Source of the DNA: UBA3064 sp023258775
GTDB lineage: Bacteria > Pseudomonadota > Gammaproteobacteria > Burkholderiales > Burkholderiaceae_E
NCBI GenBank assembly: GCA_044355655.1
Contig: JBIKXS010000001.1
Location: 124,001-188,000 of the forward strand
DNA: 64,000 bases
Reading direction: 5' to 3'
The position numbers and the translations under genes were made by a program. Position 1 is the stretch's first letter. Each line of letters begins with the position of its first letter. Below the pieces are notes generated by a model. That model ran no database searches. It was not told where the DNA came from and saw nothing but the letters and a program-made list of their open reading frames with translations. This document shows, one piece after another, positions 1 to 8,840 of the stretch.

Positions 1-2005
1 CCTTTTTGATTGGATCCGGGATCACAAGCGATTGATGCTTGGTGCGCTTATCGTTCTCATTTTCCCATCGTTCGTGTTTTGGGGGATATCCGGCTACGAT
101 CAGTTTATGGGTGACGGTACCCATGTGGCCGAAGTGCATGGCCGACCGATAGCACGCGATCGTTTTGAATCTGCACATCGCGAGCAGCTCGATCAAATGC
201 GTCGTATGGCCTCGATGACCGGGCAACAGTTCGACACTGCTGCGCTTGATAATCCTGAGCTTCGGCAAGAAGTGCTTGATCGTCTCATCCAGGATGCGCT
301 CTTGCAAGGTCAGGTTATTGATCGAAAGATTTACGTTGGCGATCTTCGTCTGCGCGAAGAAATCGGCAGCATTCCCAATCTTCGCAAAGCCGATGGTTCA
401 TTTAATTTAGAACAATATAAAACCTTGCTCGCTGCACAGGGCAAGTCCGAGTTTCAATTCGAACAAGGCCTTCGGCAAGAACTTGCGTTAAGAACCTTGC
501 CAGAGGCACTCGGTGGCAGTGGTTTCCTTCCAACATCGGTGCTCGAGTCAGTCGTTGCAGCACAACTGGAAAAACGCGAGATAAGGCACCGCCTTTTCAG
601 CACGAAACAGTTCAAAGATCAGGTCAAGCCGACGCAAGAGCAACTCGAGGCTTTCTTTCAGAAGGAAGCAAAGCGTTTTGAACTTCCGGCCGTTGCCGAT
701 ATTGAAATCCTGACGCTCCGTGCTAAAGACTTGGTTGCCAGTGAATCCGCCGACGCTGACGCGGTCAAGACCTTTTACGAGCAAAATCCGCAACGTTTTG
801 GTGAACCTGAGCAGCGGCGCGCCAGCCATATTTTGCTTGAACTCTCTGCATCGGCCAATGAAGCAGCTAAAGCCCAAGCGCTCGAAAAGGCAAAATCCAT
901 CCTCGAATCAATTCGAGAGGGTAGGGACTTTGCCGCACTTGCAAAGCAGTGGTCAAAAGATTCAGGCTCTGCAGTACAAGGTGGTGATCTTGGCTTTTTC
1001 AGTCGTGACGCGATGGTCAAACCCTTTGCCGATGCAGTGTTTGCGATGAAAGTTGGCGCGGTGTCTGATCCTGTTCTCAGTGAGTTTGGTGTTCACGTGA
1101 TCAAACTTACCGATATAAGACCTGCCAAGCTTAAGCCCTTTGAGCAGGTTCGTGGCGACATCGAGCAACAAATGAAGCAGGAAAAAGCGCAGAAGCGGTT
1201 CGCCGAATTGGCCGAAAGCTTCAGCAATACAATTTATGAGCAAAGTGATAGCCTCCAGCCGGCTGCAGCTAAGATCAATCAGCAGACGCTTACCCTTAAG
1301 GGCGTCCAGGCTGATGGTCGTTCTTTTTCTCCGAACTCGAAATCCTTTGAAAAGGCCGCAATTGATCCACGAGTCTTGCGAGCGGTCTTTTCTGACGAAT
1401 CGATTCGCTCTCGCAGGAACACAGACGCTATAGAAATTGCTCCAGGGGTGTTGGTCTCTGCTCGTTTAAGTCAGTACCAAGCGCCAAGCAAGCCAACGCT
1501 TGATGCGGTTCGCGAATCAGTGACTCAGGCATGGGTATTACAGGCTGCCGTGGAAAAAGCCAAGGCAGAAGGAGAAAAACTGATTGATACGCTTGGCAAA
1601 GAGCTTGGTCAGGCCGACCTTAGCGCAATCAAACCCGGACAACGCCTCAAACATGCTGCGCTTGACGTACTGATGCAATCGTTTTCTGATCCCGTTACCA
1701 TCACGAGAGGTCAATCCTCGTCACTGGATCAGCAAAGCGTTCAGGCTGCATTTAAACTTGGCATCCAAGGTAAACAGCGTGTGGGTGGTCTTGTCGTTGG
1801 TGATCAGGGTTTTCGCGTCGTGTTTCTCAGCGCGGTAATTCCCGCTCCCGATGAACAACTGAAATCCTCAGTACCTATGGTCCGTGAGCAGCTTGCCTCG
1901 CTTGAAGGGCGTTTGTTATCGGAGCAATATCTGAAGTACCTTCGGGCGCAGGCCGATGTAAAGACATTTCCTAATCGGATGACAGGTACTCCCTCGAAGC
2001 CCTGA
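1..2005 (+). CDS. ppiD: PpiD/SurA-type peptidylprolyl isomerase, 5' truncated by window edge
   Basis: Membrane-anchored periplasmic folding factor of the SurA_N/PpiC family, helping outer-membrane and secreted proteins to fold. The reading frame is open from base 2 (LFDWIRDHKR precedes the internal TTG/ATG at 32-37), so the true start lies just upstream of the window. Family members begin M(L)FDxIRxHxRLM. One transmembrane helix follows (LGALIVLIFPSFVFWGIS), then a SurA-like helical domain, then a parvulin domain at about bases 815-1118 with the typical RRASHILLEL and GGDLGFFSRDAMVKPFADAVF motifs. A long C-terminal part completes the PpiD layout. About 667 residues are visible, close to the usual PpiD length. 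The assignment is strong; whether it catalyses prolyl isomerisation or acts only as a chaperone cannot be read from sequence. Confidence 0.9.
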   Translation, partial: LFDWIRDHKRLMLGALIVLIFPSFVFWGISGYDQFMGDGTHVAEVHGRPIARDRFESAHREQLDQMRRMASMTGQQFDTAALDNPELRQEVLDRLIQDALLQGQVIDRKIYVGDLRLREEIGSIPNLRKADGSFNLEQYKTLLAAQGKSEFQFEQGLRQELALRTLPEALGGSGFLPTSVLESVVAAQLEKREIRHRLFSTKQFKDQVKPTQEQLEAFFQKEAKRFELPAVADIEILTLRAKDLVASESADADAVKTFYEQNPQRFGEPEQRRASHILLELSASANEAAKAQALEKAKSILESIREGRDFAALAKQWSKDSGSAVQGGDLGFFSRDAMVKPFADAVFAMKVGAVSDPVLSEFGVHVIKLTDIRPAKLKPFEQVRGDIEQQMKQEKAQKRFAELAESFSNTIYEQSDSLQPAAAKINQQTLTLKGVQADGRSFSPNSKSFEKAAIDPRVLRAVFSDESIRSRRNTDAIEIAPGVLVSARLSQYQAPSKPTLDAVRESVTQAWVLQAAVEKAKAEGEKLIDTLGKELGQADLSAIKPGQRLKHAALDVLMQSFSDPVTITRGQSSSLDQQSVQAAFKLGIQGKQRVGGLVVGDQGFRVVFLSAVIPAPDEQLKSSVPMVREQLASLEGRLLSEQYLKYLRAQADVKTFPNRMTGTPSKP

Positions 2006-2040
2006 TTCCTAGGTGATATTTAGGGGTAGGCATTGATGGC

Positions 2041-3147
2041 TTAATCGCTGCCACTTGGAAGCTCATTGCTTACGCTGCGCACAAGCGAGCGCGCAAGGTT
2101 CTCGAGCGTTGCATGATCAAGACTATCGAGCGCAATGGGCTGTTTATTAGTACGATAATTTTTTGCGATCGATCGATCGTAAAGAGGATCGTAATATTTT
2201 TCGAGAAGATGAAAGACAAAAGCCTCCATACGGCCATCACTCAGGCATTGCAAGAGTAGGCTGAAGGTCTCATTGGCCATGAAGGGTTTAAGCCTGAAAA
2301 GCTGCTTCTCCAGCGCTTGCGGTTGATCGATCCAGTGCTGATAATGCTGCAAAAGATATTGGGTTCTAAGATCAGCCGCAAGTTCGAGGTGGTGATGAGT
2401 AGCGCCACGCATTTTTTCGATCAGTGCCTCTGGGATTTGAATTTGCCCGATTTTGCGACTTTCTGACTCCAGCCATACCGGCTTTTCCATATTGCATTGA
2501 CCAAGGCTGAACCATAGTTTGGTTTCGAACAGGCGCTGGCTGGGTTGACTAAGCTTGGGCTGCGCGCCGAGCAGGGAACCGCGATGGCCTGCCAGCGCCT
2601 CAAGATCGATCACTTGCTCACCCTGTGCTTTAAGTTGATGGAGCAATTCAGTTTTGCCGCTTCCAGTTCTTCCAGCAATGATTCGGAAAAAAAGCTGGTT
2701 GACTCGTTGAGCGCTATCTTCCATCACCCAGCGACGAAAGGCTTTGTAGCCACCATCCAAGACATCGCATCGAAAACCGATGCGCGCCAGAACCGTTGAT
2801 AAAGAACCTGATCGATTGCCACCTCGCCAGCAATAAATCAGTAATCTGGCGTGCTTATCGATGCCTCGTGCATATCGGTCGATAAGGCTTGCAATATTCC
2901 TGGCTACCAAGATGGCGCCTTCTCGTTTCGCCTTGAATGAGCCTTCACGCTGATACATCGTGCCGATCAACTCACGCTGAAGATCGTCTAAAACTGGCCA
3001 GTTCACTGCGCCTGGCACATGGTCAAGCTTAAATTCTGAGGGGCTTCGTACATCAATGATGTGATCGTAAGACCAGCAATGAGGTGGTTCACCGGACCAA
3101 GTTTTATCGAAACACTGGCTAGGGCTTACTGAAAGCGCTTGTTTCAT
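2041..3147 (-). CDS. mnmH: tRNA 2-selenouridine synthase (SelU/MnmH)
   Basis: Replaces sulfur with selenium at the wobble 2-thiouridine of tRNAs for Lys, Glu and Gln, using selenophosphate and working through a geranylated intermediate. The 368-residue protein has the family's two parts: an N-terminal rhodanese domain with the loop YCWRGGNRSGS (candidate active Cys106) and a C-terminal P-loop domain (GRTGSGKT at residues 159-166). It ends shortly after ppiD on the opposite strand. The function implies that a selenophosphate synthase gene (selD) exists elsewhere in the genome; none is in this window. The ATG start at 3147 gives the complete rhodanese domain. Confidence 0.93.
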   Translation of the reverse strand: MKQALSVSPSQCFDKTWSGEPPHCWSYDHIIDVRSPSEFKLDHVPGAVNWPVLDDLQRELIGTMYQREGSFKAKREGAILVARNIASLIDRYARGIDKHARLLIYCWRGGNRSGSLSTVLARIGFRCDVLDGGYKAFRRWVMEDSAQRVNQLFFRIIAGRTGSGKTELLHQLKAQGEQVIDLEALAGHRGSLLGAQPKLSQPSQRLFETKLWFSLGQCNMEKPVWLESESRKIGQIQIPEALIEKMRGATHHHLELAADLRTQYLLQHYQHWIDQPQALEKQLFRLKPFMANETFSLLLQCLSDGRMEAFVFHLLEKYYDPLYDRSIAKNYRTNKQPIALDSLDHATLENLARSLVRSVSNELPSGSD

Positions 3148-3197
3148 GCTTTGAGCATATCTCCATATGGCTATTACGGAGCCATTACAATAGGTCC

Positions 3198-3701
3198 ATG
3201 ATTGTATTTAACTTGCATTGCGCTAACGACCATCGTTTCGAAGGTTGGTTTGCTGGACACGATGCCTTTGAGACGCAGCGCGATGCCTCGCTCATTGAAT
3301 GTCCTATATGCGGTAGCAAGCAAGTCGCCAAGTTGCTATCAGCGCCGCGGATAAACCGCGGGGTGGCTGCGACCGAGACAGCATCTGAATCCCATAACGA
3401 ACATGCCAAGGCTTCGCAAGCAGTGACAGCGCACACGGCCAAAGCTTTAAGCCCAGAGTTGCAAGCTCAAGCTATGGCATTTCAGGCTGCCTGGCTGCAA
3501 ATGGCACGTTATGTTGTTGAACATACGGAAGATGTCGGGCGCAGTTTCGCTGAAGAGGCGCGACGGATCCATTATCAAGAGGCACCCGAACGGAGTATTC
3601 GAGGCCAGACCAGTGCTGAAGAAGCACAGGCCTTGGCCGAAGAGGGGATTGAGATTTTGAGTATGCCGCTGCCGGCTGCGCTCAAGGGACCTGTGCAATA
3701 G
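3198..3701 (+). CDS. DUF1178 family protein
   Basis: A 167-residue protein matching the DUF1178 family, which is common in alpha- and betaproteobacteria and has no established function. Seen: an N-terminal Cys/His cluster (LHCANDHRFEGWF, then IECPICGSKQVAKLLSAPRI) that looks like a small zinc-ribbon, a low-complexity Ala/Glu-rich middle, and a conserved C-terminal helical part (VEHTEDVGRSFAEEARRIHY). It is divergent from mnmH, with only 50 bp between the starts, so the two probably share a promoter region. It converges on the acyl-CoA dehydrogenase gene downstream. The ATG start follows a weak AATAGG. Confidence 0.85.
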   Translation: MIVFNLHCANDHRFEGWFAGHDAFETQRDASLIECPICGSKQVAKLLSAPRINRGVAATETASESHNEHAKASQAVTAHTAKALSPELQAQAMAFQAAWLQMARYVVEHTEDVGRSFAEEARRIHYQEAPERSIRGQTSAEEAQALAEEGIEILSMPLPAALKGPVQ

Positions 3702-3796
3702 ATTTTGTAAGGGTTGGTTCAATGAAGTCGATTGCTTCGATGAGCCTCCGCTTGCGCGAAAGCTCAAAAGCCTAGACTTTCTAAAGCGACAACAAC

Positions 3797-5065
3797 TCAA
3801 GATCCCCTGGTAACGGGCATCTCAACCCTATCGGCCGCGTTCGGAATCGTCATGTATTTTGCGATCTCGAGCTTGGCAATCGCGTTGCGATGGACTTCGT
3901 CAGGACCGTCGGCAAGGCGAAGTGTGCGCTGATGAGCATACATATTGGCAAGCGGGAAGTCCTGACAAACGCCGCCAGCACCATGAGCTTGGATGGCCCA
4001 ATCGATGATCTGGCAGGCCATATTGGGTGCAACAACCTTGATCATCGCGATCTCGCTTCGGGCGATCTTATTGCCAACAGTATCCATCATGTAGGCGGCT
4101 TTAAGCGTGAGAAGCCTTGCCTGATCAATCATAATGCGAGCTTCGGCAATGCGCTCTTGCCACACGGTTTGGGTTGCAATGACCTTGCCAAAAGCGACTC
4201 GGCTGTTGAGTCGTTTACACATGTATTCAAGCGCTCGCTCAGCAGCACCAATCGAACGCATGCAGTGATGAATGCGTCCGGGTCCAAGCCGACCTTGAGC
4301 GATTTCAAAACCGCGTCCTTCGCCAAGCAGTATATTGTCTACAGGAATCTTAACGTTCTCAAAAATGACTTCGCAATGGCCGTGAGGGGCATCGTCGTAG
4401 CCAAAGACATTCAGGGCACGTTTGACGGTGATGCCGGCAGTGTCGCGTGGTACAACAATCATTGACTGTTGTTCATGCCGACCCGCATCGGGGTTGGTCT
4501 TACCCATGAGAATCAGCACCTTGCAACGCGGATCTCCTGCTCCAGAGGTCCACCATTTACGACCATTGATCACATAATGATCACCTTGGCGTTCGATTCG
4601 ACACTGAATATTGGTTGCATCCGAAGACGCTACGTCTGGCTCAGTCATCGCAAAGGCCGACCGAATCTCGCCTCGAAGCAGGGGGTCAAGCCACTCGCGC
4701 TTAATTGCTTCGCTTGCATAACGTTCAAGCGTCTCCATATTGCCTGTGTCGGGCGCCGAGCAATTGAACACTTCAGGTGCAAAGTGAACCCGACCCATGA
4801 TCTCGCACAGGGGCGCGTATTCCAAATTGTTTAAGCCCTCGGGGACGCGGGTTGAACGCGGCAAAAAGAGATTCCAAAGACCGGCTTCACGCGCCTTAGG
4901 CTTGAGCGATTCAACAACTGTCGTTGGTACCCAGGCATTGCCTTTTCGACGGTTTTCATCAACCTCGTGGTGGAATGCTTCTTCGTTGGGGTAGATATGC
5001 TCTTCCATGAAGGCAAGCAAGCGTTTGCGCATCTGCTGGACCTTGTCACTGTATTCAAATTCCAT
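3797..5065 (-). CDS. Acyl-CoA dehydrogenase (ACAD10/11-like)
   Basis: FAD-dependent acyl-CoA dehydrogenase family, 422 residues, with the whole fold present: N-terminal helical domain (starting MEFEYSDKVQQMRKRLLAFM), central beta domain (FAMTEPDVASSDATN and RKWWTSGAGDPRCKVLILMG) and C-terminal helical domain ending AHQRTLRLADGPDEVHRNAI. These signatures are those of the subfamily that forms the C-terminal half of animal ACAD10/ACAD11 and includes LvaC of levulinate catabolism. In that group the enzyme acts on 4-phosphoacyl-CoA made by a partner kinase. It is last in a minus-strand cluster whose preceding gene encodes an APH-like kinase of the ACAD11 type, separated by 179 bp. The substrate is inferred from this pairing, not shown. 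Confidence 0.92.
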   Translation of the reverse strand: MEFEYSDKVQQMRKRLLAFMEEHIYPNEEAFHHEVDENRRKGNAWVPTTVVESLKPKAREAGLWNLFLPRSTRVPEGLNNLEYAPLCEIMGRVHFAPEVFNCSAPDTGNMETLERYASEAIKREWLDPLLRGEIRSAFAMTEPDVASSDATNIQCRIERQGDHYVINGRKWWTSGAGDPRCKVLILMGKTNPDAGRHEQQSMIVVPRDTAGITVKRALNVFGYDDAPHGHCEVIFENVKIPVDNILLGEGRGFEIAQGRLGPGRIHHCMRSIGAAERALEYMCKRLNSRVAFGKVIATQTVWQERIAEARIMIDQARLLTLKAAYMMDTVGNKIARSEIAMIKVVAPNMACQIIDWAIQAHGAGGVCQDFPLANMYAHQRTLRLADGPDEVHRNAIAKLEIAKYMTIPNAADRVEMPVTRGS

Positions 5066-5244
5066 ACGAACTCCCTGGTTTCAATCGAGTGGTAAAAATA
5101 AAAAAAGGTTTATGAAATACGTTTAAAAATTCAATAATCTTCAGTGATAACCGTCAATCGGGTTGAGTATGCATTTGCAGGTTGAGTGTGCAGGTGAACC
5201 ATCAAATAAGCTCAAACGCTCACGGTAGCGCGGATAAACCCGAT

Positions 5245-6345
5245 TCATCGCATGTTTTGTATCAAAGCCCATCCCATTTCGGCCATTGGGCGTGCTCTTG
5301 CCCCTGACTCCTTGGCCTCGGCACTTGCTGCAGTGCCGTCGACAACCCGCTTCATAATGCCTTGCAAAATTCCCGCTAGCCGAAACATGTTGTAGGCCAG
5401 GCAAAAGGTCCAGTGCTTGAGGACTTGATCCATCGTCATCCCGGTTTGATCGCAATAAAGTTTGATGTATTCGGATTCAAGCGGAATACCGAGCGCTACA
5501 TGGTCAAGCCCCGAGATACCCCTAAATGTGCCGGGTGGAATATGCCAGGACATGCAGTGATAGGAGAAGTCTGCCAGGGGATGACCAAGGGTTGATAATT
5601 CCCAATCGAGCACTGCCAATACTTGGGGCTTATCGTTGGCAAAGATCATGTTATCAAGGCGATAGTCGCCATGAACAATGCAGCTTTGCTCGCCATCGGG
5701 AACATGCGCGGGTAACCACTCAATCAGGCGGTGCATTGCCTCGATCGGTTCGGTCTCCGATATGAGGTATTGCTTGCTCCAACGGCTGATCTGTCTGGCA
5801 AAGTAATTACCAGGTTTGCCAAAATCTTCAAGGCCAACCGATACGGGATTAACTTGATGTAACTGCGCTATCGTCCGGTTCATCGCCAGATAAATGTCGC
5901 GGCGTTGTTGTTGGCTCATGCCAGCAAGACCCTGATCCCAAAGTACGCGACCCTCAACCCGATCCATGATGTAAAACGCGCGGCCAATCACCGATTCGTC
6001 CTCACAAAGGCCGAAAACCTTTGGAACGGGCACTGGGGTGGTCGCTAAGGCATGGAGTACTCGATATTCGCGCTCAATTGCATGCGCCGATGGCAGCAGT
6101 TTGGCAACAGGTCCTGGCTTTGAACGCATCACATACTGCGCGCCTGGCGTAAAGAGTGCAAAGGTTGGATTCGACTGTCCACCTTTGAATTGTTCAATGC
6201 GAAGAGGGCCTTGAAAACCGTCCACATGTGCTTGCATCCATTGCTCTAAGGTCTTCAGATCAGTTTGATAACGATCTGAAACCGGCATCGTTCCGGAAAA
6301 TTTATCGGCAAGCTGCGAGGGGCTTATAGGATTGGCATCGTTCAT
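5245..6345 (-). CDS. APH-family phosphotransferase (ACAD10/11- or LvaA-like kinase)
   Basis: Protein-kinase-fold phosphotransferase of the aminoglycoside/choline kinase superfamily, 366 residues. The catalytic loop HGDYRLDN (residues 225-232) and the metal-binding DWE (247-249) are intact, followed by STLGHPLADFSYH. The C-terminal YNMFRLAGILQGIMKR is typical of the subfamily found as the N-terminal half of human ACAD11. Characterised relatives phosphorylate the 4-hydroxyl of 4-hydroxyacyl-CoA. The gene lies between a histidine-phosphatase gene (42 bp upstream) and the acyl-CoA dehydrogenase gene. Antibiotic resistance is unlikely given this context and the subfamily motifs. Confidence 0.9.
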   Translation of the reverse strand: MNDANPISPSQLADKFSGTMPVSDRYQTDLKTLEQWMQAHVDGFQGPLRIEQFKGGQSNPTFALFTPGAQYVMRSKPGPVAKLLPSAHAIEREYRVLHALATTPVPVPKVFGLCEDESVIGRAFYIMDRVEGRVLWDQGLAGMSQQQRRDIYLAMNRTIAQLHQVNPVSVGLEDFGKPGNYFARQISRWSKQYLISETEPIEAMHRLIEWLPAHVPDGEQSCIVHGDYRLDNMIFANDKPQVLAVLDWELSTLGHPLADFSYHCMSWHIPPGTFRGISGLDHVALGIPLESEYIKLYCDQTGMTMDQVLKHWTFCLAYNMFRLAGILQGIMKRVVDGTAASAEAKESGARARPMAEMGWALIQNMR

Positions 6346-6387
6346 TGTTTGAGGGCTCTCCTGCTGAATTGTCTCTTGGTGATGAGC

Positions 6388-7125
6388 CTAGGTCGCCGCT
6401 TTCCGACTGGCGAGTCCTTTTTCGTACTCAAGTAACTGTGATTCGATCGTTGAGAAACGTTCCGTCGATTGAATCCAGTCGCCAGGCCACAGGTTGACAG
6501 CCCTAACGATACTGTTTTGGGGACTTTGTGCTGCGTCGATCAAATTGATACACGCGGGCTGTTGCAATAAGTTGCCAAGCCATCCCTCACCGGCACATAA
6601 CCACCAACTTAGCAAAGCGCGATTGATGCCCCCGTGCAAGACCCAAAGCGCGCTCTGCCAAGTGGGGTCGGAAAGCTCACGCTCAACAATCGGTAGCACC
6701 CGTTGATAGACCTCAGCGATCGACTCGCCGCCTTGAAATCGTGTGGCGCTCGAAGGCCGTCCGCGGAAGACGCTCAAAAAGGCCTCGTGTAAGTCATCGC
6801 CTTCGAGTGCTTCATAATCGCCTTTTCTAATCTCTTGCAAAGCTTCGAAGGCCTCGAGCCTTGGGGCTTTGTCAGGCTTGATTTGTTCAAGCACCAGATC
6901 AGCCGTTTGCCTGGTTCTGAGCAGATTAGAGGTGATGACACGATCGACTTGTACGCCGTGTGCAGCGAGGATAGCGCCGGCAGCTTTTGCTTGGTTGATG
7001 CCCCGCTCATTAAGTGCAACGGCATCAGCGTCAACAGGTGTGCCATCTTGGAGGTAATAAGACACACTGCCATGACGCATCAAGACAATGCGTCTGCGTT
7101 CGGGAGCCTGGTAGCGTTTGATCAT
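6388..7125 (-). CDS. Histidine phosphatase (phosphoglycerate mutase-like) family protein
   Basis: Histidine-phosphatase superfamily member of 245 residues with the RHG triad (IVLMRHGSVSYY, candidate phospho-His18), the ITSNLLRTRQTADLV segment and the second catalytic His in LWVLHGGINRALLSW. The start is placed at the ATG at 7125, whose A is also the last base of the upstream dehydrogenase stop (TAATG), implying translational coupling. The open frame runs 20 codons further up, into the neighbouring gene, without family similarity. The substrate is unknown. In this cluster it could remove phosphate from a phosphorylated acyl intermediate or a by-product of the adjacent kinase, which is inference from context. 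Confidence 0.87.
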   Translation of the reverse strand: MIKRYQAPERRRIVLMRHGSVSYYLQDGTPVDADAVALNERGINQAKAAGAILAAHGVQVDRVITSNLLRTRQTADLVLEQIKPDKAPRLEAFEALQEIRKGDYEALEGDDLHEAFLSVFRGRPSSATRFQGGESIAEVYQRVLPIVERELSDPTWQSALWVLHGGINRALLSWWLCAGEGWLGNLLQQPACINLIDAAQSPQNSIVRAVNLWPGDWIQSTERFSTIESQLLEYEKGLASRKAAT

Positions 7126-8735
7126 TAAAAAGATACCGATTCGTGAAGTAGCGATACGTTGACTTGAGCCCGGCGCTTCAACCATAAACTAGGGCGATAG
7201 CGAGGCTCTAGGGTGGTTGCATAAAGGCCATCCATGACCGCAAGAAGGCGTGTAGGCCCAATCGCATCACCCATGCTCAGGGGGCCAACCGGGTAGCCAA
7301 GCCCGATGCGTACAGCGTCGTCGATATCCATGGGCGAAGCGACCGCTTGTTGGGCCATATCACAAGCAATCGACACGATCATCCCGATGACTCGCTGAGC
7401 AATAAATCCTGGACTGTCCCCTAGCAGAGCGACCGATGCCCCGTCGCTTGAAAAGAGTTTGCCTGCCATGGCCAAGGTTTCGCGTGTGCTGGTAATCGTA
7501 CCCATGATGCTGCGTACGCTGCATTGTTTCCAACCGAAGGGAAAAAGCGTATCGATCGCAATGCAGCGACTCGCATCAAGACCGAGACGATGGGCCATGG
7601 AGCTAGCGTCTTCGCCTAATGGGCAGAGCACAATCAGCGCGCTTGTTGATGCTTGATCATTCGCTTCGCAGGCTAAACCGGCTTCACCGATGAAGTGTTG
7701 TAGTGATTCCAAGACCCATGGAGGCTGGGCACCAAGCATTGGAGCGATCCAGACGCTGGAACATTGTCGATCTTCTGCCAATAGTTCTGGGAGTCCGGGC
7801 CATGGAAGCTCCTGTTTTTTAGCATCGATATAGCGATAAAAACCTTCGCCTGTTTTTCTTCCAAACAGTCCAGCAGCCATTCGCTGTGCGGTAATAACCG
7901 AGGGGCGGTAGCGTGGCTCTTCGTAATACTGGTGGTAGATCGATTCCATCACCGGGTGCGACACGTCGATGGCGGTGAGATCCATCAACTCGAAGGGGCC
8001 GAGTTTAAAACCCTTACCATCGAACTGAACCTGGTCGCGCAATAGGCGATCAATGACTTGAACCGGAGCAACTGCATCGCCAAGCGCACGCAGCGATTCA
8101 GGCCCAAAACCTCTGCCAGCGTGATTGACAATGAAGCCTGGTGTATCGCCGCAGACCACGGCCCGGTGACCTACGGCCTTTGCCAGTGCCGTGAGACGTT
8201 CAACCACATGGTCAGATGTCTTGGCCGCGCGGACGACCTCAACAATTTTCATCAAGGGTACTGGATTGAAGAAATGGTAGCCCGCAACCCGCTCGGGGTG
8301 CTGTAGACAGGATGCCATCGCTGCAACCGAAAGCGACGAGGTGTTTGAGGCAAGCACCGTGTCGACTTGAACCATCGATTCGAGTTGTTTGAGCAGCGCC
8401 TGCTTGATGTCGAGCCTTTCGACGATCGCTTCAATAACGAGATCACAGTCTGCAAGGCCTTCCAAACTATTGCTGAGGCTTAGTGCTTCCTGGGCCTTTT
8501 CGAGTTGGGAAGCCGACAAACGTCCCTTTTCATGCATCATCGCCCAGGTGCTGTGAATCGAGGCCTGTGCTGCCTTTAGCGCTTTGCCGTCGCTATCGTG
8601 CAAGCGCGTCGGGATCCCGATTTGGGCGATGATTTGAGCGATACCTCGACCCATCGCACCGGCGCCAACAACGCCGACGCGTTGAAAGCCCGCTGCTTGG
8701 CTGACTTGCTGTTGATCAAAGGTTTTCTGGCTCAT
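7125..8735 (-). CDS. 3-hydroxyacyl-CoA dehydrogenase (PaaH-like, two-domain)
   Basis: NAD-dependent oxidation of 3-hydroxyacyl-CoA to 3-ketoacyl-CoA. The 536-residue protein has an N-terminal Rossmann fold (VGVVGAGAMGRGIAQ, residues 20-34), the conserved HFFNPVPLMKIVEVV and GDTPGFIVNHAGRGF segments, a first C-terminal 3HCDH domain, and a second, partly degenerate dehydrogenase-like half ending with another 3HCDH domain (GDSPGFIAQRVIGM, IGLGYPVGPLSMGDAIG). This duplicated layout is that of PaaH/PaaC-type enzymes. It is the first gene of the minus-strand cluster and overlaps the phosphatase gene by one base. In a 4-hydroxyacid route it would take the 3-hydroxyacyl-CoA product into beta-oxidation. 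The ATG start is at 8735. Confidence 0.92.
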   Translation of the reverse strand: MSQKTFDQQQVSQAAGFQRVGVVGAGAMGRGIAQIIAQIGIPTRLHDSDGKALKAAQASIHSTWAMMHEKGRLSASQLEKAQEALSLSNSLEGLADCDLVIEAIVERLDIKQALLKQLESMVQVDTVLASNTSSLSVAAMASCLQHPERVAGYHFFNPVPLMKIVEVVRAAKTSDHVVERLTALAKAVGHRAVVCGDTPGFIVNHAGRGFGPESLRALGDAVAPVQVIDRLLRDQVQFDGKGFKLGPFELMDLTAIDVSHPVMESIYHQYYEEPRYRPSVITAQRMAAGLFGRKTGEGFYRYIDAKKQELPWPGLPELLAEDRQCSSVWIAPMLGAQPPWVLESLQHFIGEAGLACEANDQASTSALIVLCPLGEDASSMAHRLGLDASRCIAIDTLFPFGWKQCSVRSIMGTITSTRETLAMAGKLFSSDGASVALLGDSPGFIAQRVIGMIVSIACDMAQQAVASPMDIDDAVRIGLGYPVGPLSMGDAIGPTRLLAVMDGLYATTLEPRYRPSLWLKRRAQVNVSLLHESVSF

Positions 8736-8840
8736 GAACGGCTAGTCCCTTGGGCTTTACAAGATCTCATCGGCGGATGTCCTCATGTCATGGCTTTGAT
8801 TCTAGCCCTCTACAAGCTCGACCAAGTTAGGACGATTGCC

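Noticed and set aside
5245..6345. Aminoglycoside resistance kinase
   Set aside because: Shares the APH fold only; subfamily motifs and the acyl-CoA dehydrogenase neighbour point to acyl-CoA metabolism.
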